DNA of 64,000 bases, taken from positions 2,586,438 through 2,650,437 of the forward strand of contig OX638341.1 of NCBI GenBank assembly GCA_951812965.1, given 5' to 3'. The stretch comes from an uncultured Pseudohongiella sp. (GTDB lineage: Bacteria > Pseudomonadota > Gammaproteobacteria > Pseudomonadales > Pseudohongiellaceae). Position numbers and translations under genes: made by a program. The number at the start of each line of letters is the position of its first letter. The first letter of the stretch is position 1. Shown piece after piece: positions 1-11,837 of the stretch. The notes under the pieces were generated by a model that was not told where the DNA came from, did not search any database, and saw only the letters and a list, made by a program, of their open reading frames with translations.

Positions 1-1112
1 GCGGCGATGATGCTGAGGCCGCTTTCGGCCAGCGCCTTGCGACCTTGTTCCGAGCTGTTGCCTTCCAGCCGGACCACTACCGGCAAGGTCACGCCGACTT
101 CGCGCACGGCCTCGATGATGCCCTCCGCTATCAGATCGCAACGCACGATGCCGCCGAATATGTTGACCAGAACGGCGCGCACCTTGTCATCGGAAAGAAT
201 GATCTTGAATGCCTCGGATACGCGCTCCGCGGTGGCGCTGCCTCCCACGTCGAGAAAATTGGCGGGACTGCCGCCATGGAGCTGGACGATGTCCATGGTG
301 CCCATCGCCAGCCCGGCGCCGTTGACCATGCAGCCGATATTGCCGTCGAGCGCGACATAGCTGAGTTCCCAGCGCGCCGCATGGGCTTCGCGTTCGTCGT
401 CCTGGGAGGGGTCGTGCATCTCTCTCAATCTTGGTTGTCTGAACAGCGCGTTGCCGTCGATATTGATCTTGGCGTCGAGACAGTTCAAATCACCCTGTTT
501 CGTGATCACCAGCGGATTGATTTCGAGCAGCGACAGGTCCAGTTCCTGAAACAGCCTTGCGAGAGCGAGGAAAATGGCGGTGAACTGCTTGATTTGCCCG
601 CCTGTCAGTCCGAGCTGGAACGCGAGTTCGCGGCCCTGATAGGCCTGGGCGCCCGTAAGCGGATCGATGCCGGCGCGCAGAATCCTGTCAGGCGTCTCTC
701 TTGCCACCTTTTCGATGTCGACGCCGCCTTCGGTCGAAGCCATGAACACGATACGACGCGAGGAACGGTCCAATACCGAGCCGAGGTAGAGTTCGTTTTC
801 GATCTCCACGCATTCCTCGACCAGAATTCTGCCAACCGGCTGACCTTCTGCGCCGGTCTGGTAAGTGACCAGGTTACGCCCGAGCCAATGCTTCGCAAAC
901 ACTTCCGCTTCCGCCGCGCTGTCGACGACTTTTACGCCGCCGGACTTGCCCCGGCCGCCGGCATGCACCTGCGCCTTCACGACCCAGCGGTTTCCACCGA
1001 GATTCTTGGTGGCCGCGGCCGCCTCGGCAGCCGAATCGACCGTTGCCGAGCGTGATACCGGCAGTCCGTACTCGGCGAACAACTGCTTGGCCTGGTATTC
1101 ATGCAAATTCAT
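1..1112 (-). CDS. sucC: Succinyl-CoA synthetase beta subunit, 3' end cut by window
   Basis: This is the ADP/GDP-forming succinyl-CoA ligase beta subunit, which makes succinate and a nucleoside triphosphate from succinyl-CoA in the TCA cycle. Reading the minus strand from the ATG at 1112 gives [20 protein letters not shown], the family's typical N-terminus. The ATP-grasp region follows ([16 protein letters not shown]), then LLEINPLVI and [15 protein letters not shown] (metal/nucleotide site), and the ligase domain with [12 protein letters not shown] and [10 protein letters not shown]. The window holds 370 codons; the family is about 388 residues long, so roughly 18 C-terminal residues lie off the left edge. 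It starts 10 bp after lpd and is the last visible gene of the sdh-suc operon. sucD is expected next, beyond the edge. Confidence 0.97.
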   Translation of the reverse strand, partial: MNLHEYQAKQLFAEYGLPVSRSATVDSAAEAAAATKNLGGNRWVVKAQVHAGGRGKSGGVKVVDSAAEAEVFAKHWLGRNLVTYQTGAEGQPVGRILVEECVEIENELYLGSVLDRSSRRIVFMASTEGGVDIEKVARETPDRILRAGIDPLTGAQAYQGRELAFQLGLTGGQIKQFTAIFLALARLFQELDLSLLEINPLVITKQGDLNCLDAKINIDGNALFRQPRLREMHDPSQDDEREAHAARWELSYVALDGNIGCMVNGAGLAMGTMDIVQLHGGSPANFLDVGGSATAERVSEAFKIILSDDKVRAVLVNIFGGIVRCDLIAEGIIEAVREVGVTLPVVVRLEGNSSEQGRKALAESGLSIIA

Positions 1113-1122
1113 TAGAGCTTCC

Positions 1123-2589
<1,467 letters not shown>

Positions 2590-3843
2590 TCAGATTTCCA
2601 GCACCAGGCGGGTCGGGTCTTCGAGCAAATCCTTGATCGAGACCAGAAATTGCACCGCCTCCTTGCCGTCGATCAGGCGATGATCGTAGGACAGCGCCAG
2701 ATACATCATCGGCAGAATTCGAATTTCGCCGTCCACGACCATAGGGCGGTCCTGGATCTTGTGCATGCCGAGGATCGCCGTTTGCGGCGGATTGAGAATC
2801 GGCGTGGAAAGCAATGAGCCGAATATGCCGCCGTTGGAAACGGTAAAGGTTCCGCCGGCGAGTTCCTCGATCGCCAGCTTGCCCGCGCGCGCCTTTTCAC
2901 CGAACTCGAGAATTTCCTGTTCGATACGGGCGAATCCCATATTGTCGGCGTCGCGCAGCACCGGCACAACGAGCCCGCGGGGCGAGGAAACCGCCACGCC
3001 GATATCCTGGTAACCGTGGTAGACGATATCGTTGCCGTCGAGGGACGCATTTACGGCCGGGAAGCGTTTGAGGGCCTCGATCGATGCGCGGACAAAGAAG
3101 GACATGTAACCGAGGCGGACACCGTCATGAGCTTCCTGGAAGCGTTGTTGGTGCCGCTTGCGTATTTCCATGACCGGCTGCATGTTGACTTCGTTGAATG
3201 TCGTCAACATGGCCGTGCTGTTGCTTGCCTCAAGCAATCGCTGGGCGACCCGTGCGCGCAGTCTGCTCATCGGCACCCGCTCTTCCTTGCGATTTTCCAT
3301 CGATTGCGTTGCAGGCGCCGCCGGGGATTGCGTTGCAGGCGCCGCCGGGGCTGGCTGCGGTTCAGTAGCCTGATCTTTAACCTGGGCCGAATCGGATTCG
3401 ATGGCGGATAACTGGTCGAGCACATCCTGCCGTGTTATGCGGCCGCCCTTGCCGCTGCCCTCGATGTCTTCCGGATTCAGCTCGTTCTCTTGCATCAACC
3501 TGCGCGCGGCGGGACCGGCCGCAGGCGCTTCGCCGGACGATTCCGCGGGTTCGGCCTGCACCGGAGCTTCGCTGGCAGGTGCTGGTTCAATGGATTCACC
3601 CGGCGCCAGTTCTTCGATTCTGCCGATTGGCTCGTTGCTGAGAATAGTGTCGCCGTCATGCTTGTAGATTTCCTTCAGCACACCGTCCGCGGGCGATGGA
3701 ACCTCGATCACGACCTTGTCGGTTTCGATGTCCACCAGCACTTCGTCACGCCTCACCGTGTCCCCGGCTTTCTTGTGCCAGGAGGTTATGGTCCCGTCAG
3801 GCACCGACTCGGGCAGGGTCGGGGCTTTCAATTCGATGGTCAT
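2590..3843 (-). CDS. sucB: 2-oxoglutarate dehydrogenase E2, dihydrolipoyl succinyltransferase
   Basis: This is the core of the 2-oxoglutarate dehydrogenase complex; it transfers the succinyl group from lipoate to CoA. Domains in order are one lipoyl domain (residues 1-80, with lipoyl Lys in [11 protein letters not shown]), an acidic Pro/Ala-rich linker, the E3/E1-binding domain (about 108-145, [16 protein letters not shown]), a second linker, and the catalytic domain from about 185 with the His-Asp motif [11 protein letters not shown] near the C-terminus. The length (417) is normal. The second linker holds an exact tandem duplication of 24 bp (3303-3326 and 3327-3350), giving AAPATQSP followed by AAPATQSM. 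Its ATG overlaps the sucA stop as ATGA, so the two are probably translationally coupled. Confidence 0.97.
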   Translation of the reverse strand: MTIELKAPTLPESVPDGTITSWHKKAGDTVRRDEVLVDIETDKVVIEVPSPADGVLKEIYKHDGDTILSNEPIGRIEELAPGESIEPAPASEAPVQAEPAESSGEAPAAGPAARRLMQENELNPEDIEGSGKGGRITRQDVLDQLSAIESDSAQVKDQATEPQPAPAAPATQSPAAPATQSMENRKEERVPMSRLRARVAQRLLEASNSTAMLTTFNEVNMQPVMEIRKRHQQRFQEAHDGVRLGYMSFFVRASIEALKRFPAVNASLDGNDIVYHGYQDIGVAVSSPRGLVVPVLRDADNMGFARIEQEILEFGEKARAGKLAIEELAGGTFTVSNGGIFGSLLSTPILNPPQTAILGMHKIQDRPMVVDGEIRILPMMYLALSYDHRLIDGKEAVQFLVSIKDLLEDPTRLVLEI

Positions 3844-6710
3844 TGTTTCTTCCGTTCCGGTTTACGAGGTGAATCAGGCGCCAGATCGAGCGCGTCGCGC
3901 AGAAAATCCTCCTGCTGGCGCAGATGCAGGGCAAGATAGCCGGCCGAGGCCGCGGCCGATGGTTCCCGGCCGGCGTATTCGAGCCAGATTTCGGGAAACA
4001 GTTCGCCGATCGCTCGGCGCATGTGGTGCTGGCTCGAATACCAGGCGCCCTGGTTCATGGGCTCCTCCTGGCACCAGACAATGGATTTCACGTTCCAGTA
4101 GCGGCCGATGCAGCGGCTGAAATCTTCCTGGGGAAACGGATACAACTGCTCAAGCCGGATGATGGCGATATTGTCGATGCCGCGCGCTCGGCGCATTTCG
4201 TCGAGGTCGTAGAAAACCTTGCCGCTGCAGACCACCAGTTTGCGCGTTTTTTCGGGGTCGGGTTCAGCGGGGTCGTCAAGCACTACCTGAAAACTTCCAT
4301 TGGCCAGTTGCTCGAGGCTGCTGGCGCATTCACGGCGCCGCAAGAGGCTCTTCGGCGACATTACCACCAGCGGTTTACGCAATGGGCACAGCACCTGCTT
4401 GCGCAACATGTGAAATACCTGAGCGGAGTTCGTCGGTAGACAGACCTGGATATTGTGTTCGGCGCAAAGTTGCAGGAATCGCTCAAGCCTGGCCGAAGAA
4501 TGCTCCGGGCCCTGCCCTTCGTAACCGTGGGGCAGCAGCATGGTCAGCCCGCACAGACGCTGCCACTTGTGTTCGCCGCTGGTGATGAACTGATCGATCA
4601 CCACCTGGGCCGAATTCGCGAAATCGCCGAACTGCGCTTCCCAGATCACGAGCGCGTTCGGTGTTGTGGTGGCATAACCGTATTCGAAAGCGAGCACGGC
4701 CTCCTCGGATAACAGCGAGTCGTAAATGGTGAACGAGCCCTGGTCCTTCTGCAGTTGTTGCAGCGGGATATGTTCCGCCCCGGTATCCTGATCGTGGAGC
4801 ACGGCGTGGCGATGGGCGAAAGTTCCGCGCCCGCAGTCCTGCCCGGTAATGCGCACCTTGTTGCCGCTGACCAGGATACTGGCGTAGGCAAGCGTTTCAG
4901 CGAAGCCCCAATCCACCGGCAGCGCCCCTTCCGCCATGCGCCTGCGATCGTTCATCAACTTTTCGACCTGGCGATGCAGGCGGAACTCTTCCGGCTTGAT
5001 CGTGAGTTTGCGAGCCAGGACCTGCAGATTCGCCAGCGGCATCGAAGTCTGGTAGTGCGGGCTCCAGTCGTGTCCGAGATACGGGCTCCAGTCGACGAAT
5101 AATTCTACGGATGGTTCCTTGACAAGGCTCTTGACCAGGTGTTCTCCGGTGTCCAGCGCGGCGCGGAAACTGCTCTCAAGTGCTTTCGAGTCCGCCGGAG
5201 AAACGACGTCTTCCTCGGCCAGCCTATCCGCATACAAGGTGCGCGTCGTCTTGTGGCCGCGAATACTTTCATACATCAGCGGCTGGGTGATGGCCGGCTC
5301 GTCCGTCTCGTTATGACCCTTGCGGCGATAGCAGATCAGGTCGATCACGACATCCTTCTTGAACTGGTAGCGGAAGTCGAGCGCCAGCCGGGTCACGAAC
5401 AGCACGGCTTCGGGATCGTCGGCATTCACATGAAAGATCGGCGCCTGGACCATCTTCGCCACGTCGGTGCAATACTCCGTCGAACGCACGTCGTCCTGGC
5501 GGCTCGTGGTGAAGCCGACCTGGTTGTTGATGATGATGTGCACGGTGCCGCCGGTGGAAAAGGCGCGCGTGCGCGACATCTGGAAGGTTTCCATGACCAC
5601 GCCCTGTCCGGCGAAAGCGGCGTCGCCATGCACGATCACCGGCAGCACCAGGTCGCCCTGCTTGTCTTCGCGGCGCGATTGCCGCGCCCTGACCGAACCT
5701 TCCACGACCGGGGCCACGATTTCGAGGTGAGACGGATTGAACACCAGCGCAATGTGCACTTCTCCGCCGGACGTCATGATGTTGGACGAGAAACCCTGGT
5801 GATACTTGACGTCGCCGGAACTCTGGTAAACAGCCTTGCCCTCGAATTCATCGAACAGGTCGGAGGGATTCTTGCCGAGAATATTGACCAGCACGTTCAG
5901 GCGGCCGCGATGGGCCATGCCGAACACGACTTCCTTGACGTTATAGGCGCCGGCGCGCTGCACGACTTCGTCCAGCAGCGGAATCAGGCTTTCGCCGCCC
6001 TCGAGTCCGAATCGCTTGGTGCCCGGATATTTTCCGTCCAGGTGCTTTTCCAGCCCTTCCGCGGCGGTCAGCCGCTCAAGCAGATGTTTCTTATCCTCGT
6101 TGGCGAAATGCAGGTAGCCGTCGGTGCTTTCGATATTCTGCTGAATCCACTGCTGCTCGGCCAGGCTGACGATATGCATGTATTCATAACCGATAGAGCC
6201 GCAATAAATCCTTTCCAATGTGTTGATGAGGCCGCGCAAGCTGTCCCTGGATTTGCTGATGAACAGGCCGCCGGCCTGAAAAATCGTCGAATAGTCGATC
6301 GGAGACAGGTCGTGGAATTCGATCTCCAGATCGGGCACGCGCAGCCTTTTCATCAATCCGAGCGGGTCGAGCGAGGCTTTCTGGTGCCCTCTTTCCCGAT
6401 AGGAACTGATCAGTTCCAGCACCTGGACCTGTTTTTGCTCATGTGCGGAATTTACCACCGCGTCGTCGCTGAGCACCTGGGTGTAGCGGCTGACCTTGCC
6501 GAGTTTGCGAAAGTCGTCGCGGATTCTGGAATGAGATACTTCACTCATGCCGCCGGCGCCGGGCGGAAGCGACGAGAAAAAAGCGCGCCATTCCTCGGGG
6601 ATCGATGCGGGATTGGCCAGCCAGCTTTCGTAGAGGCCGTCCACGTACTCCGCATTCGTGCCGGAGAGATGGCCGGTGCTCCAAAGTACTTCCATAACGC
6701 TCTGCTGCAT
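3840..6710 (-). CDS. sucA: 2-oxoglutarate dehydrogenase E1
   Basis: This thiamine-diphosphate enzyme decarboxylates 2-oxoglutarate and succinylates the lipoyl group of SucB. The open frame reaches 6833, but the start chosen is the ATG at 6710 ([17 protein letters not shown]): it gives 956 residues, leaves 38 bp after sdhB, avoids overlap with it, and has a GAGG about 8 bases upstream. The N-terminal segment [20 protein letters not shown] matches the E2/E3-contacting arm of the family. Active-site motifs include [26 protein letters not shown] and the TPP/Mg region [10 protein letters not shown]. The C-terminal domain has [19 protein letters not shown]. It lies between sdhB and sucB in one operon, and its TGA overlaps the sucB ATG. 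Confidence 0.96.
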   Translation of the reverse strand: MQQSVMEVLWSTGHLSGTNAEYVDGLYESWLANPASIPEEWRAFFSSLPPGAGGMSEVSHSRIRDDFRKLGKVSRYTQVLSDDAVVNSAHEQKQVQVLELISSYRERGHQKASLDPLGLMKRLRVPDLEIEFHDLSPIDYSTIFQAGGLFISKSRDSLRGLINTLERIYCGSIGYEYMHIVSLAEQQWIQQNIESTDGYLHFANEDKKHLLERLTAAEGLEKHLDGKYPGTKRFGLEGGESLIPLLDEVVQRAGAYNVKEVVFGMAHRGRLNVLVNILGKNPSDLFDEFEGKAVYQSSGDVKYHQGFSSNIMTSGGEVHIALVFNPSHLEIVAPVVEGSVRARQSRREDKQGDLVLPVIVHGDAAFAGQGVVMETFQMSRTRAFSTGGTVHIIINNQVGFTTSRQDDVRSTEYCTDVAKMVQAPIFHVNADDPEAVLFVTRLALDFRYQFKKDVVIDLICYRRKGHNETDEPAITQPLMYESIRGHKTTRTLYADRLAEEDVVSPADSKALESSFRAALDTGEHLVKSLVKEPSVELFVDWSPYLGHDWSPHYQTSMPLANLQVLARKLTIKPEEFRLHRQVEKLMNDRRRMAEGALPVDWGFAETLAYASILVSGNKVRITGQDCGRGTFAHRHAVLHDQDTGAEHIPLQQLQKDQGSFTIYDSLLSEEAVLAFEYGYATTTPNALVIWEAQFGDFANSAQVVIDQFITSGEHKWQRLCGLTMLLPHGYEGQGPEHSSARLERFLQLCAEHNIQVCLPTNSAQVFHMLRKQVLCPLRKPLVVMSPKSLLRRRECASSLEQLANGSFQVVLDDPAEPDPEKTRKLVVCSGKVFYDLDEMRRARGIDNIAIIRLEQLYPFPQEDFSRCIGRYWNVKSIVWCQEEPMNQGAWYSSQHHMRRAIGELFPEIWLEYAGREPSAAASAGYLALHLRQQEDFLRDALDLAPDSPRKPERKKQ

Positions 6711-6748
6711 TGCGAATGCCTCGCTTTCCGGCTGGGGCCGGCCCGAAA

Positions 6749-7456
6749 TCAGGTTCCCTGCCGTAACAGCATGCTTCTGATGTGACCGATCGCGCGTGTC
6801 GGATTCAGTCCCTTGGGACACACCGAAACACAATTCATGATACCCCGGCAGCGGAATACGCTGAACGGATCGTCGAGTTCGGACAAGCGCTCCGCAGTCG
6901 CGGTATCCCTGCTATCGGCCAGAAACCGGTATGCCTGCAACAATCCGGCGGGTCCGATGAATTTTTCCGGATTCCACCAGAAAGAGGGGCAACTGGTGCT
7001 GCAGCAGGCGCATAGAATGCACTCGTACAGACCATCTAGTTTTTCCCGTTCCTCCGGCGATTGCAGCCGCTCGATGGCGGGTGGCGTCTCGTCGTTGATC
7101 AGCCAGGGCTTGACCTTTTCGAATTGCCGGTAGAACTGGGTCAAGTCGACGACGAGGTCGCGTATCACCGGCAATCCCGGCAATGGCCGCAATACCAGCT
7201 TGCGACCAGGTCCCGCCGCCCGTGAAACAGGGGTAATGCAGGCAAGTCCGTTGACGCCGTTGATATTCATGCCGTCCGAGCCACAAACGCCTTCACGGCA
7301 GGAGCGGCGGTAAGAGATGGAAGGATCCTTGGCCTTGGCCAGCTCCAGCACGTCGAGAACCATGAGGTCGCGGTCCGCGGGAACATCGACTTCGATATTC
7401 TGCATCGCCGGTTTGCTGTCCTGCTCGGGATTATAGCGATAGATGCTGACTAACAC
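6749..7456 (-). CDS. sdhB: Succinate dehydrogenase iron-sulfur subunit
   Basis: This is the iron-sulfur subunit of complex II, carrying electrons from the SdhA flavin to quinone. The 235-residue protein starts MLVSIYRYNPEQDSKP, as in the family. The [2Fe-2S] ligands lie at about residues 53-73 (CREGVCGSDGMNINGVNGLAC). The [4Fe-4S] motif is CILCACCSTSCPSFWWN, and the [3Fe-4S] motif is CRGIMNCVSVCPKGLNP. Normal length is 235-240. It follows sdhA by 25 bp and precedes sucA by 38 bp, in the order sdhCDAB used by most proteobacteria. The protein is peripheral on the cytoplasmic face of the inner membrane, anchored by SdhC and SdhD. Confidence 0.97.
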   Translation of the reverse strand: MLVSIYRYNPEQDSKPAMQNIEVDVPADRDLMVLDVLELAKAKDPSISYRRSCREGVCGSDGMNINGVNGLACITPVSRAAGPGRKLVLRPLPGLPVIRDLVVDLTQFYRQFEKVKPWLINDETPPAIERLQSPEEREKLDGLYECILCACCSTSCPSFWWNPEKFIGPAGLLQAYRFLADSRDTATAERLSELDDPFSVFRCRGIMNCVSVCPKGLNPTRAIGHIRSMLLRQGT

Positions 7457-7481
7457 GGTTCAGGGTTTCCTTCGGCGTCGC

Positions 7482-9254
7482 CTAATAGGTTCGGGTCTGG
7501 GGTTCGAATACGGGAACGACATTGGGTTTGAAATTCACTTCGCGCTTGCCGATTTTCTTTTCGTCCGGGAAGTAAAGCGAATGACACAGCCAGTTGTCGT
7601 CGTCCCGCTCGCGGAAGTCGTCTCTTGCATGCGCGCCCCTGCTTTCGTTGCGGCCTTCGGCGACGATCGCGGTCGCTTCGGCCACGGCAAAGAGGTTTTC
7701 CAGTTCCAGCGCTTCGATGCGGGCGGTATTGAAGGCCGCGCTCTTGTCCGCCAGCCGGGAATTTGCAATACGCGGGCCGAGATCGGCGAGTTTGGAAATT
7801 CCTTCGCGCATGAAATCGCCGGTGCGAAAGACGCCGAAATGCAATTGCATCACGTTCTGCAACTCCGTCCGCAAGGCCGCGGCGCCTTCTCCTTCGGTCG
7901 ATTCCTCAAGCCGGCGCAGCCGTTCCATGGCGTGCTCTATATCCTCCCTGGCGGCGTTGCGAAGTTGCACGCCCTGCTGCAATACCTCTTCGATTTGTTT
8001 GCCGGCCGCGCGACCGAAAACCACCAGGTCGAGCAAGCTGTTGCCGCCGAGGCGATTGGCGCCGTGCACCGAGACGCAGGCGACTTCTCCCGCCGCGAAC
8101 AGGCCGGGAATCTCCTCGTCTTCGCCGGCGGCGTTACGCGTCAGCGCCTGGCCGTGAATATTGGTCGGAATTCCTCCCATCATGTAATGGCAGGTGGGCA
8201 CGACCGGAATCGGCTCCTTTACCGGATCCACATGCGCGAAAGTGCGGGACAACTCCAGAATCCCCGGCAACTTGCTGTTAAGAACTTCAGCGCCGAGATG
8301 ATCCAGTTTCAGCATGACATGATCGCCGTGTTCACCGCAGCCCCTGCCTTCGAGAACTTCCAGCACCATGGATCTGGAGACCACGTCGCGGCCGGCGAGG
8401 TCCTTGGCGTTGGGCGCGTATCTTTCCATGAATCGTTCGCCGTCCCTGTTAATGAGGTAACCGCCCTCCCCCCGGCAGCCTTCCGTCACCAGCGTGCCGG
8501 CGCCGTGAATGCCGGTGGGATGAAACTGCCACATTTCCATGTCCTGGACGGGGAAGCCGGCGCGCAGGCACATGCCAACGCCGTCGCCGGTATTGATCAG
8601 CGCGTTGGTGGTTGAAGCATAAATACGGCCGGCGCCGCCGGTCGCCAGCACAGTCGCGGCGGCCCGGACGAAACAGACCTCGCCGCTCTCGATATCAATG
8701 GCGGTTACCCCGGTTACCGCGCCGTCCTGATTCGTCACCAGGTCCATCACAAACCATTCGTTGAGGAAAACCGTGTCGTTTTTCAGGTTGCCCTGGTACA
8801 GGGCGTGCAGCAGCGCATGGCCCGTACGATCCGCCGCTGCGCAGGTGCGCGCAGCCTGCCCTCCCTTGCCGTAATTTTTCGACTGACCGCCAAAGGGCCG
8901 CTGATAGATGCGTCCGTTGGCGGTGCGGGAAAAAGGCAGGCCCATGTGTTCGAGTTCGTAGACGGTTTGCGGCCCTTCCATGCACATGTATTCGATGGCG
9001 TCCTGGTCGCCGATATAATCCGAGCCCTTGACCGTGTCGTACATGTGCCAGCGCCAGTCGTCTTCCGGATCGTCGCTGCCAATGGCGCAAGTGATGCCGC
9101 CCTGCGCGGAAACTGTATGCGAGCGGGTCGGAAAAACCTTGGACAATACCGCGGTGCGAAACCCCGACTGCGAAAGTTGCAGGGCCGCCCGCATGCCGGC
9201 TCCGCCGCCGCCGACGATAATCGCGTCGAAAGTAATGACCCTGAACTCGCTCAT
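7482..9254 (-). CDS. sdhA: Succinate dehydrogenase flavoprotein subunit
   Basis: This is the catalytic subunit of complex II, oxidising succinate to fumarate. The frame is open to 9284, but the ATG at 9254 ([20 protein letters not shown]) is preferred: it overlaps the sdhD stop by one base (TAATG) and gives the usual length of 590. Visible motifs are the FAD dinucleotide fold [17 protein letters not shown], the covalent-FAD histidine in [11 protein letters not shown], the substrate-binding [20 protein letters not shown], and [10 protein letters not shown] with [19 protein letters not shown] in the FAD-binding C-terminal half. The C-terminal helical domain ends with [13 protein letters not shown]-like residues. 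It is the third gene of the sdhCDAB-suc operon. Confidence 0.97.
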   Translation of the reverse strand: MSEFRVITFDAIIVGGGGAGMRAALQLSQSGFRTAVLSKVFPTRSHTVSAQGGITCAIGSDDPEDDWRWHMYDTVKGSDYIGDQDAIEYMCMEGPQTVYELEHMGLPFSRTANGRIYQRPFGGQSKNYGKGGQAARTCAAADRTGHALLHALYQGNLKNDTVFLNEWFVMDLVTNQDGAVTGVTAIDIESGEVCFVRAAATVLATGGAGRIYASTTNALINTGDGVGMCLRAGFPVQDMEMWQFHPTGIHGAGTLVTEGCRGEGGYLINRDGERFMERYAPNAKDLAGRDVVSRSMVLEVLEGRGCGEHGDHVMLKLDHLGAEVLNSKLPGILELSRTFAHVDPVKEPIPVVPTCHYMMGGIPTNIHGQALTRNAAGEDEEIPGLFAAGEVACVSVHGANRLGGNSLLDLVVFGRAAGKQIEEVLQQGVQLRNAAREDIEHAMERLRRLEESTEGEGAAALRTELQNVMQLHFGVFRTGDFMREGISKLADLGPRIANSRLADKSAAFNTARIEALELENLFAVAEATAIVAEGRNESRGAHARDDFRERDDDNWLCHSLYFPDEKKIGKREVNFKPNVVPVFEPQTRTY

Positions 9255-9628
9255 TATCCGCCCCAGAAAATCCTTACGCCCCAAAGAAGATAGATCAGCG
9301 TCAGCAAGGCGCAGACGCCCTGGGTAAACAGGCGGATCGCGGTCCCTGCTCTGCCCAGATGGGCTTCATTGAGATAATCGGTGGTTACGGTCCAGATGCC
9401 TATCCAGGCGTGGGCGCAAAGTGACAACAGCGCGATCAGGCTGAAAATCTGCATCGCCGGCGCGCCGAATTGCGCACGCCAACTCGCATAATCGAGATCC
9501 TGGGTAAACAGCAGACTGCCGAGAATACATACGGCATACGCCAGCAGCACCAGTGCGCTGGCGCGCTGAATCAGCCAGTCGTACAGCCCGGAACGTCCCA
9601 GGCTGGTGGCATTGACTACCATATCCAT
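9254..9628 (-). CDS. sdhD: Succinate dehydrogenase membrane anchor subunit D
   Basis: This is the hydrophobic anchor that, with SdhC, binds heme b and the quinone site of complex II. The start chosen is the ATG at 9628 ([19 protein letters not shown]), giving 124 residues; an in-frame ATG two codons later is possible. Three membrane helices are visible at about residues 22-43, 60-82 and 98-120. Helix II carries [16 protein letters not shown], whose His is the expected axial heme ligand and whose Asp-Tyr belongs to the quinone pocket. It overlaps the end of sdhC by 13 bp and shares a base with the sdhA start. Sequence divergence is normal for this subunit, but context and the heme motif make the call secure. 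Confidence 0.93.
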   Translation of the reverse strand: MDMVVNATSLGRSGLYDWLIQRASALVLLAYAVCILGSLLFTQDLDYASWRAQFGAPAMQIFSLIALLSLCAHAWIGIWTVTTDYLNEAHLGRAGTAIRLFTQGVCALLTLIYLLWGVRIFWGG

Positions 9629-9990
9629 AACCCCGCGAGTATCGCGCCGGCGCCTGCAAGCGCGAATACGGCTATCGCGGCTGATCTGGCGGCGCGCCAG
9701 GTTTCCCCAATGCCGATATCCATCAGCAAATGGCGACAGCCGGCGATCAGGTGGAAGATCAGGGCAGCAAGCGTCAGCCACGTGATGAAACTTGCAGCCG
9801 GCGAAGCCAGAATCTCGGCCGCCTGCCTGAAACCGTCTTCGGAAGCCAGCGAAAGATCGAGCAGATACAACAGCAGAGCGATCGCTGGAAACAGCAGGAT
9901 CCCGGAAATTCTGTGCGATATCGAAACCAGCGCCGTTACCGGCCATTTGAAGCTGAAGAGGTTGAGATTGGTTGGTCTGCCGGTTTTCAT
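9616..9990 (-). CDS. sdhC: Succinate dehydrogenase cytochrome b556 subunit C
   Basis: This is the first gene of the sdh-suc operon and the second membrane anchor of complex II. The frame extends to 10230, but the ATG at 9990 (MKTGRPTNLNLFSFKWP) fits the family: the segment through ALVSISHRISG is the conserved SdhC signature just before helix I. It gives 124 residues with three membrane helices (about 29-48, 66-88 and 102-123). The heme ligand His lies in LIFHLIAGCRHLLMDIGIG. A promoter with good -10 and -35 boxes ends about 40 bp upstream, supporting this start over the longer frame, which would run through the promoter. Confidence 0.94.
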   Translation of the reverse strand: MKTGRPTNLNLFSFKWPVTALVSISHRISGILLFPAIALLLYLLDLSLASEDGFRQAAEILASPAASFITWLTLAALIFHLIAGCRHLLMDIGIGETWRAARSAAIAVFALAGAGAILAGLWIW

Positions 9991-10037
9991 TTTCTCTTTG
10001 CTGGCCTCTGTGTTTTCCCCTGTGCCGGGCCTGCGGA

Positions 10038-10066
10038 AGTATATTCGGAGCGGGCTTGCGTGACAA
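10038..10066 (-). promoter_or_regulatory. Sigma-70-like promoter of the sdh-suc operon
   Basis: On the minus strand, TTGTCA (10066-10061) and TATACT (10043-10038) are separated by exactly 17 bp. Five of six bases match each consensus box. Transcription would begin near 10031, leaving a leader of about 40 bases before sdhC. No obvious operator was recognised. Confidence 0.7.
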
Positions 10067-10079
10067 TCGCGGCTCCAAT

Positions 10080-10109
10080 TTGACAACAGCGAGGGACTGT
10101 TCCTAGTAT
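10080..10109 (+). promoter_or_regulatory. Sigma-70-like promoter of gltA
   Basis: A perfect -35 box, TTGACA (10080-10085), is followed after 18 bp by TAGTAT (10104-10109), which matches four of six bases of the -10 consensus. Transcription would start near 10116, giving a leader of about 95 bases before gltA. It is back to back with the sdh promoter; the two -35 boxes are 13 bp apart. Confidence 0.6.
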
Positions 10110-10209
10110 TGCCGACGCCGCGCGTTCGTGGCATGAAGCAATTTCGCGGGAAATTCCTGTCGAAAGCCATGAATTCGCTTGTTCGGGCATCAATTATCCG
10201 GAGTAGCCC

Positions 10210-11514
10210 ATGACTGAACGAAAGGCGCACCTGATCGTCGACGGCAAACCGGAATCAGTCGAGCTGCCGATATACGAAAGTAATCTCGGCCCCGATGTCA
10301 TCGATGTCCGTGGATTGATCGAAAGCGGCTTTTTCACCTACGACCCGGGATTCATGTCCACCGCGTCCTGCGACTCGGACATTACCTTCATCAACGGCAG
10401 TGAAGGGGTGTTGCTCTACCGGGGCTATCCCATCGAACAACTGGCTGAGCATTCCAGTTATCTGGAAACCTGTTTCCTGCTGCTGCAGGGAGAATTGCCG
10501 GACGCCGAAGAAAAACTCGAATTCGAGAACAATATTCGTTATCACACCATGGTGGATCAGCAGATTCACCAGTTTTTCAATGGCTTTCCCCGCACATCGC
10601 ATCCGATGTCGATGCTCGTCAGCGTAGTCGGCGCCCTGTCGGCCTTCTACCACCACACGCTGGATATTTCCGACCCGGAACATCGCATGCTGGTGGCGCG
10701 CCGCATCATCGCCAAAATGCCGACCCTGGCGGCCATGTGTTACAAGCATGGCGTGGGCCAGCCGTTCATGTATCCGCGCAACTCACTCGGTTTTGCCGAG
10801 AATTTCCTGCATATGATGTTCGGCACGCCCTGCGAGGAAAAGGAAATCAGCCCTGTGCTCGCCCGCGCCATGGATCTCATTTTTTTGTTGCACGCCGACC
10901 ACGAACAGAACGCATCGACTTCTACGGTGCGACTGGCGGGCTCGACCGGCGCCAATCCGTTCTCCTGCATAGCCGCGGGCATCGCGGCGCTTTGGGGGCC
11001 GGCCCACGGCGGCGCCAACGAAGCCGTGCTCGAAATGCTCTTCGAAATCGGCTCCGAATCGCGCATCGACGAGTTCATAGCGCGCGCGAAAGATCCGGAC
11101 GATCCCTATCGCCTGATGGGATTCGGCCACCGGGTGTACAAGAATTTCGACCCGCGCGCCAAAGTGATGCGCGAAGTCTGTAATGAAGTTCTCGAGGAAG
11201 TGGGCGAGGCCGCAGACAACACTCTGTTCAGAATCGCCCGCAGGCTGGAGCAGATCGCCCTCGAAGACGAGTATTTCATCGAGCGCAAGCTCTACCCTAA
11301 TGTCGATTTCTATTCGGGGATCATCCTCAAGGCATTGGGGATTCCGACCAGCATGTTCACGGTGATTTTCGCGACGGGACGCACTCCGGGCTGGATGGCG
11401 CACTGGAATGAAATGGTGAGCGGGTCTTACCGGATCGGGCGACCGCGGCAATTGTACCGCGGGCCGGCAAAGCGGGATTATCCGGCGGCGGACATTACTG
11501 CCAAGGCTTCGTGA
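10210..11514 (+). CDS. gltA: Citrate synthase, hexameric type
   Basis: This enzyme condenses acetyl-CoA and oxaloacetate at the entry to the TCA cycle. The 434-residue length, N-terminal beta-rich extension ([20 protein letters not shown]) and [20 protein letters not shown] mark the NADH-regulated Gram-negative hexameric form. Catalytic residues are visible: His in [16 protein letters not shown], His in [17 protein letters not shown] and Asp in [10 protein letters not shown]; the CoA/substrate region is [16 protein letters not shown]. The ATG at 10210 has GGAG 8-9 bases upstream. It diverges from the sdh-suc operon, so the two halves of the oxidative TCA cycle share one control region. The stop lies only 2 bp before the encoded CCA of a converging tRNA-Ala. 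Confidence 0.97.
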   Translation: MTERKAHLIVDGKPESVELPIYESNLGPDVIDVRGLIESGFFTYDPGFMSTASCDSDITFINGSEGVLLYRGYPIEQLAEHSSYLETCFLLLQGELPDAEEKLEFENNIRYHTMVDQQIHQFFNGFPRTSHPMSMLVSVVGALSAFYHHTLDISDPEHRMLVARRIIAKMPTLAAMCYKHGVGQPFMYPRNSLGFAENFLHMMFGTPCEEKEISPVLARAMDLIFLLHADHEQNASTSTVRLAGSTGANPFSCIAAGIAALWGPAHGGANEAVLEMLFEIGSESRIDEFIARAKDPDDPYRLMGFGHRVYKNFDPRAKVMREVCNEVLEEVGEAADNTLFRIARRLEQIALEDEYFIERKLYPNVDFYSGIILKALGIPTSMFTVIFATGRTPGWMAHWNEMVSGSYRIGRPRQLYRGPAKRDYPAADITAKAS

Positions 11515-11516
11515 AC

Positions 11517-11592
11517 TGGTGGAGCCTACCGGGATCGAACCGGTGACCTCAACGCTGCCAGCGTTGCGCTCTCCCAGCTGAGCTAAGGCCCC
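11517..11592 (-). tRNA. tRNA-Ala, anticodon GGC, with encoded CCA
   Basis: The minus strand folds as a full cloverleaf of 76 nt. The acceptor stem GGGGCCT/AGGCTCC contains the G3-U70 pair that identifies alanine tRNAs. The D arm contains AGCTCAGCTGGGAGAGC. The anticodon arm CAACG-CTGGCAG-CGTTG gives anticodon GGC. The T arm contains GGTTCGATCC, and the 3' end ACCA is encoded. It lies downstream of gltX on the same strand and converges on gltA with 2 bp between them, so its transcript must end inside antisense gltA sequence. Confidence 0.97.
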
Positions 11593-11654
11593 ACGCGAAG
11601 GACGCGATTCTAGGAACCGCTCGTGTCCATGTCAATCACAAACGATCCTGAACG

Positions 11655-11790
11655 AGGCATCTCGCCGCTGCCGGGATGGCGTATCAAGCGGACGCCGTAG
11701 TATCGAGAAGGTCCGCGGGCGAGGCATGCCTCGCCCTTACATTTTCGGGCAGGTGGGTATTCGTAGGGGCGAGGCATGCCTCGCCCGCGC
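11655..11790. repeat. Decayed large palindromic element joined to a pair of 20-bp palindromes
   Basis: This fills the gap between tRNA-Ala and gltX. Positions 11655-11700 resemble 33026-33075: both have GGCATCTCGCCGCTG, then a GTATC-containing stretch and GCGGACGCCGTA, but here the right half is lost. Two perfect copies of the palindrome GGGCGAGGCATGCCTCGCCC follow, at 11717-11736 and 11767-11786, in opposite outer orientation (the flank TTAC ends the first and GTAG opens the second). They lie where the gltX-tRNA transcript would run. Confidence 0.85.
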
Positions 11791-11837
11791 AATCGTACGG
11801 CGCCATTCATTCATTTAAGGTTTCCAGAAAGTACTGC

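Noticed and set aside
45-1055. A 336-codon open frame on the plus strand
   Set aside because: It is antisense to sucC, read continuously on the minus strand to the window edge.
5139-6785. A 548-codon open frame on the plus strand
   Set aside because: It is wholly antisense to sucA, whose protein is clearly conserved. The translation shows no family motif and is typical of GC-rich antisense frames.
11517-11592. tRNA-Ala as an integration site of a genomic island
   Set aside because: No integrase and no direct repeat of the tRNA 3' end were seen, and flanking genes are core housekeeping genes.
11717-11786. CRISPR-like array of short repeats
   Set aside because: Copies are palindromic, unevenly spaced, scattered over the window and lack spacers of constant length; no cas genes are present.
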